Assembly: GCA_001801365.1 (NCBI GenBank)
Contig: MGXL01000006.1
Span: 9,184-18,902 of the forward strand
From: Gammaproteobacteria bacterium RBG_16_57_12
Lineage (GTDB): Bacteria; Pseudomonadota; Gammaproteobacteria; RBG-16-57-12
DNA: 9,719 bases
Direction of reading: 5' to 3'
Positions within the stretch are counted from its first letter, which is position 1. Every line of letters starts with the position of its first letter. The position numbers and the translations under genes were made by a program. Positions 6,806-9,719 of the stretch are shown here, piece after piece. The notes beneath the pieces were generated by a model. That model had not been told where the DNA came from. It was given only the letters and a program-made list of their open reading frames with translations, and ran no database searches.

Positions 6806-7696
6806 TTAGCGTGTGGTCAGCGTACCACCGCTCTGGAATTGCCAGGTGCGCAGGATATGCAGGATGTCGGTATCCTTGCGGATTTCCTCGGGGAAGGGGC
6901 CGAATGGCGCCGCTAGGTACACAATGCGTTTGGCCGCGTCGTCGAGCACCTTGAACCCTGAGGAGCGTTTTACCGTGATGTTGTTGATCGAACCGTCGGG
7001 ATTGAGCGCCACGTCCAGCAACAGGCTGCCGGATAATCCGCGCCGTTTGGCTTCCTCGGGATAATTGATGGTGCCGACCCGCTCCACCTTGACGCGCCAG
7101 CTTTCCATGTAGCTGGCCGGAGCATATTCCTTGGTGCTCGCCGTGATGTATTTATTGCGCGGCAGTTTGTCGTAGGCCCGCGCCGACTGACTGATCTCGG
7201 CATTGAGGTTGGCGATCTCCTTGCTGCGCTGGATCAGTTGCGCGGCCGACAGTTCCAGCACCCTGGTCTGGGAATCCGGCGCCTCCTGGGCGCTCCTGAT
7301 CTTTTCCTTTTCCTCTTCCGCCGTCAGAAACTCTTCCTTGATGGGCTCCACCACCGTCTGGGGCGGCGAGAGATCCAGGGACTGCTGCACGATATCATCG
7401 CTGGTAGTCGGCAACAGGGAATTGGGCGGCGCCTCTGGCCGCACCCGCTCCTGGGTATTGCCCTCTCCCTCATGGCTGACCTGCGCCAGATAATCCGCCT
7501 TGTCCACCTGTTTCTCTTCGGTGGTCTGCACCAGGATGACCTCCAGCGCCGGGGGCACCTTGCTTTCCTGCTGCTTCTCATAGGCGAAGTTCAGCCCGAG
7601 GATGATGACCAGGTGAACCAGAATGGCGAATACGAGGGTGAATCCCAGACGATCATTGACGGTGACAGGCGATACCTGCGGAACAGCGTCGGTCAT
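6806..7696 (-). CDS. tonB: TonB-type energy transducer (TonB3-like)
   Basis: 296-residue inner-membrane protein with the TonB plan. A short cytoplasmic N-terminus precedes one membrane segment at about 18-38 (LGFTLVFAILVHLVIILGL). A long periplasmic linker of about 40-195 follows, then a C-terminal TonB domain at about 200-288 with INYPEEAKRRGLSGSLLL (210-227), NPDGSINNITVKRSSG (232-247) and FGPFPEEI (265-272). TonB carries proton-motive energy from ExbBD to outer-membrane partners. The linker is rich in Glu and Gln, with a charged helical stretch at about 118-170, and lacks the Pro-Lys repeats of classical TonB. In Pseudomonas a tonB gene (tonB3) occupies the same place beside yqgE and affects twitching, so a link to pili is plausible. 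No exbB or exbD is present. The start overlaps the stop of the Gx gene as ATGA. yqgE follows after 79 nt. Confidence 0.9.
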   Translation of the reverse strand: MTDAVPQVSPVTVNDRLGFTLVFAILVHLVIILGLNFAYEKQQESKVPPALEVILVQTTEEKQVDKADYLAQVSHEGEGNTQERVRPEAPPNSLLPTTSDDIVQQSLDLSPPQTVVEPIKEEFLTAEEEKEKIRSAQEAPDSQTRVLELSAAQLIQRSKEIANLNAEISQSARAYDKLPRNKYITASTKEYAPASYMESWRVKVERVGTINYPEEAKRRGLSGSLLLDVALNPDGSINNITVKRSSGFKVLDDAAKRIVYLAAPFGPFPEEIRKDTDILHILRTWQFQSGGTLTTR

Positions 7697-8220
7697 GAGC
7701 GAGTAGTAATCCGGCTAATCATTGCGGCGGCGATCATGCCGCTTAACATACCAAAAATCAACGCGGCACACATCAGGATCGGCAAAAGATTTAACAGGGC
7801 GGCATGCGGAATGAACACGGCATAGGCCACGGCAAACTGTCCCGCCATGTGCGCCATGGCCGCCAGCACGCTATAGCCCAGGGGTCCGGCCCCCCAGCGC
7901 GGCAGCCAGCGGCTCAGGGCGCTCGCCAGCGCCAGGATCAGCACGCTGGCCAGCGCCCCGCTCAGGCTGAGCAGGAAGGTGGGCGACAAAAACGTGCCGG
8001 CCAGCAGACTCCCCACCAACACCCGCAGCAAGGACACCCAGGCGGCGGCGCGCCAGCCATAGCTCACCAGCACCACAATCACGATGACATTCGCCAGCCC
8101 CGGCTTGAAACCCGGCAACGGGCTGGGCAGCGCGCTTTCCAGGATATGGATGGTGATGGCCAGTGCCGTCAGCCAGGCGATGCGGTAATCCTCCGCCGTG
8201 GTTTGCACGACACGGTTCAT
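7693..8220 (-). CDS. Gx transporter / heptaprenyl diphosphate synthase component I family membrane protein
   Basis: 175-residue, strongly hydrophobic protein with about five membrane segments (roughly 14-30, 42-64, 66-102, 113-135 and 140-168). The family signature is clear: ILESALPSPLPGFKPGLANV at 26-45, then GWRAAAWVSLLRVLVGSLLAGTF at 55-77 and SLSGALAS at 85-92. This is the family annotated as Gx transporter or HepS. It resembles substrate-binding S components of ECF-type vitamin transporters, and its true substrate is unknown. It lies between a NusG-domain-II gene and tonB, a grouping with apbE that suggests a flavin or quinone-related cargo; that is inference. AAAGG at 8230-8234 stands 9 nt before the ATG. 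The stop overlaps the tonB start as ATGA. Confidence 0.82.
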   Translation of the reverse strand: MNRVVQTTAEDYRIAWLTALAITIHILESALPSPLPGFKPGLANVIVIVVLVSYGWRAAAWVSLLRVLVGSLLAGTFLSPTFLLSLSGALASVLILALASALSRWLPRWGAGPLGYSVLAAMAHMAGQFAVAYAVFIPHAALLNLLPILMCAALIFGMLSGMIAAAMISRITTRS

Positions 8221-8246
8221 GAGCTGCCGCCTTTCAGAACAGCTTC

Positions 8247-8615
8247 TCAGAAATTGATGGCATCGAAGCGGTACTCCCCGCCCAATATCGCGACACTGAC
8301 ACGATTGGGCAGGCAGGCCACCACCTCGCCGCCGCGCGACGCCCAGCCATCATGGACGCACACCTTGTTGGCGCAGGGCGAATCGGCAAAGCGGATTCTG
8401 CCGTTGTCGATCTCCAGGGTGCTGGTGCCGAGCGGCCCGTCCACCCTGATTTCACGATGTCCGCTCAGGCTGACCAGGGCCAGTTGTTTATCGCCCGCCA
8501 GAATCCGGACCTCCTCTCCGCGCCGCGAGTCTCCCCACAGCGTGGCGAACAGCGCCGCCACCAGCGACAGCGCCATGATCATTACCAGGATATCGCCACG
8601 CTTATAATTCATCAC
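8247..8615 (-). CDS. Membrane-anchored NusG domain II protein
   Basis: 122 residues: one N-terminal membrane segment at about 8-27, then a single NusG-domain-II beta domain without any transcription-factor NusG part. The core motif SPCANKVCVHDGW (79-91) and ACLPNRVSV (100-108) contain conserved Cys81, Cys86 and Cys101. The domain is probably exposed outside the cytoplasm, where the cysteines could form a disulfide or bind a cofactor. Function is unknown; these proteins are often encoded beside apbE and Gx genes, as here. The start could be GTG at 8613-8615 or the adjacent ATG at 8610-8612. AGGA at 8625-8628 is spaced 9 nt from the GTG and 12 from the ATG, slightly favouring GTG. The gene overlaps the end of apbE by 11-14 nt. 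Confidence 0.85.
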   Translation of the reverse strand: MMNYKRGDILVMIMALSLVAALFATLWGDSRRGEEVRILAGDKQLALVSLSGHREIRVDGPLGTSTLEIDNGRIRFADSPCANKVCVHDGWASRGGEVVACLPNRVSVAILGGEYRFDAINF

Positions 8616-9633
8616 TGAGTTCTATCCTGGGTAATGGATCGACTTCAAAATGGATGCGCCTGGCCATGGCCGGATTCATATGCACGGTTCCCGCCTGGTC
8701 CACCAGCATGACATATTTGATGCCCATGGCCCTGGCCGTGGCATACCACTGCTGCGGCCCGGCCACCAGCAGGGCGGTAGCGGCGGCATCGGCCGTGGCG
8801 GCGCTGTTATGAATCACGGTCGCAGAAACAGCGCCCCGGGCTGGATAACCGCTGCGCGGATCGAGCACATGATGATAGCGCTGACCCTCAAATTCGTAAT
8901 ATCGCTCATAATCACCGGAGGTTAAAATACACTCCCCGCTGCTGGCATTGAGGGACGCGAGAATATCGCTGCCGCGTGGATGGCGCACCCCGATGCGCCA
9001 GGGGCGATCGCCGCGTGCGCCGACCACCTTCAAATCACCCCCGGCCACCACGATGGCATTGCGGATGCCGAGCGCGCGCAGGCGATCGACGGCCTTATCC
9101 ACCCCGTAGCCCTTGGCCACCGCGCCGAAGTCCAGCCAGATATTGGGATTGCTGCTGCGCACCACATTATCGTGCAGCTCGACATCCCCCAGCGTGGGGC
9201 GGCGCGCCAGCAATGCCTGCACTGCCGCGTCCGCGGGCGGGGGCCCGGCCGGCGGCACATCCGCCTCGAATCCCCACAGTTGCAGCAGACGGCCGATGGC
9301 CGGGTCGAACAACCCGCCGCTGGCCTGATACAGGGCCAGCGACTGCTGCATCAGGGGCAACAGCTCCGGCGGGACCACCGCTTCCTGCCGGGCAAGCAAT
9401 TGTTCATTCAGGCTGACTAAAGGCCCGGGATGCCAGGCGTGCCAGTCGCGATGCATCACATCAAAGTCATGGGCCAGCTCATCCACCGCGTGCCGGGCCA
9501 CGGCTTCGTCCTCGCCCCAGATGCTGATATTCACCAGCGTGCCGAAGGTGAATAACTGCTCCTGATAAAGCGGTTCCTTGGCGCAACCGTTCAGCAACAG
9601 CGCTATGAATACACCAGACAGCCACTTCAGCAC
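8602..9633 (-). CDS. apbE: ApbE, FAD:protein FMN transferase (predicted lipoprotein)
   Basis: Attaches FMN from FAD to threonine side chains of extracytoplasmic redox proteins such as NqrC, RnfG or FMN-binding-domain proteins. 343 residues. A lipoprotein signal ends in LLNGC with the lipidated Cys at 17, so the enzyme is anchored in the periplasm. Motifs in order are FDPAIGRLLQLWG 109-121, DFGAVAKGYGVD 168-179, VAGGDLKVVG 196-205, LTSGDYERYYE 237-247, HHVLDPRSGYPA 254-265 and the metal-site stretch TADAAATALLV 280-290 (Asp282, Thr286). All look intact. The start is GTG (9631-9633), supported by AAGGTGG at 9641-9647 seven bases upstream and by the signal peptide beginning there. No flavinylation target (FMN-binding domain) is seen in the window, so the substrate lies elsewhere, perhaps just upstream. 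Confidence 0.95.
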   Translation of the reverse strand: MLKWLSGVFIALLLNGCAKEPLYQEQLFTFGTLVNISIWGEDEAVARHAVDELAHDFDVMHRDWHAWHPGPLVSLNEQLLARQEAVVPPELLPLMQQSLALYQASGGLFDPAIGRLLQLWGFEADVPPAGPPPADAAVQALLARRPTLGDVELHDNVVRSSNPNIWLDFGAVAKGYGVDKAVDRLRALGIRNAIVVAGGDLKVVGARGDRPWRIGVRHPRGSDILASLNASSGECILTSGDYERYYEFEGQRYHHVLDPRSGYPARGAVSATVIHNSAATADAAATALLVAGPQQWYATARAMGIKYVMLVDQAGTVHMNPAMARRIHFEVDPLPRIELSDEL

Positions 9634-9719
9634 GCCCGGACCACCTTCTTATATATGCAATCCATCAGGCTGGCGCTGATATTCAATGAATATTGCCTAT
9701 CCAGTTCACGGATACATGT
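9627..9719 (-). other. Region upstream of apbE: possible 3' end of another gene, with a palindrome
   Basis: From the window edge one minus-strand frame stays open for 30 codons and ends in TGA at 9627-9629, overlapping the apbE start by 7 nt. The deduced tail (beginning TCIRELDRQYSLNISASLMD) matches no family I recognise. An open frame of this length is common by chance, and its codons (AGG, ATA, TTG, TAT) are less GC-rich at the third position than the neighbours. Given how often genes here overlap, it may still be the end of an upstream gene. If it is not coding, this is the leader region of apbE. No convincing promoter is visible. Confidence 0.25.
9679..9693. repeat. 15-bp perfect palindrome upstream of apbE
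   Basis: ATATTCA-A-TGAATAT: two 7-bp arms around a single base, with no mismatch. Its centre is 53 nt upstream of the apbE GTG start. Size and symmetry fit a site for a dimeric repressor or activator. There is no following T-run to suggest a terminator. Confidence 0.5.

Noticed and set aside
6776..6806. Hairpin after the tonB stop (CCCGGG pairing with CCTGGG) as a terminator
   Set aside because: The stem is 6 bp with a wobble pair and a 10-nt loop, and the T-run lies in the loop rather than after the stem.

Overview
The window looks like a piece of chromosome from a gammaproteobacterium with fairly high GC. The protein sequences point there, and so does the gene order: pilT-pilU next to pyrB, a dihydroorotase-like gene, pyrR, ruvX, yqgE and tonB is the arrangement I know from Pseudomonas and relatives. 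The genus cannot be read from the sequence. Coding density is very high. I see no rRNA or tRNA gene, mobile element or CRISPR array, and no stretch over 100 bases without a gene.

Layout. On the plus strand (1-2076) are the two type IV pilus retraction ATPases, pilT (5' end cut off by the window) and pilU, 3 nt apart. They converge, with a 2-nt gap, on a minus-strand block that fills the rest. In transcription order (right to left) the minus block has two parts. The first is apbE, a NusG-domain-II protein, a Gx/HepS-type membrane protein and tonB. The second is yqgE, ruvX, pyrR, pyrB, a dihydroorotase-like gene (pyrX/pyrC') and a pyrK-like gene. All five junctions of the second part are 4-nt start/stop overlaps (ATGA or GTGA), as is the Gx-tonB junction. 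A 79-nt gap between tonB and yqgE carries a possible promoter with a 13-bp palindrome in its spacer.

How the genes fit together. PyrB and PyrX are probably the two chains of a Pseudomonas-type aspartate transcarbamoylase. PyrX has lost three dihydroorotase metal ligands (both His of the HxH motif and the Asp of SDDG), so it is predicted to be structural rather than catalytic. PyrR is the likely pyrimidine regulator. The PyrK-like protein is a complete FAD/[2Fe-2S] electron-transfer subunit, yet no class 1B PyrD is seen here. The apbE-NusG II-Gx group suggests extracytoplasmic flavin/redox chemistry and sits where gshB and the pil chemotaxis genes lie in Pseudomonas. The TonB resembles the TonB3 type found in pilus neighbourhoods.

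Most unusual points: the chain of overlapping genes, PyrK joined to a non-catalytic PyrX/PyrB pair, the redox module coupled to tonB, a D-to-H change in a near-universal PilT position, and two short perfect palindromes upstream of operon starts.
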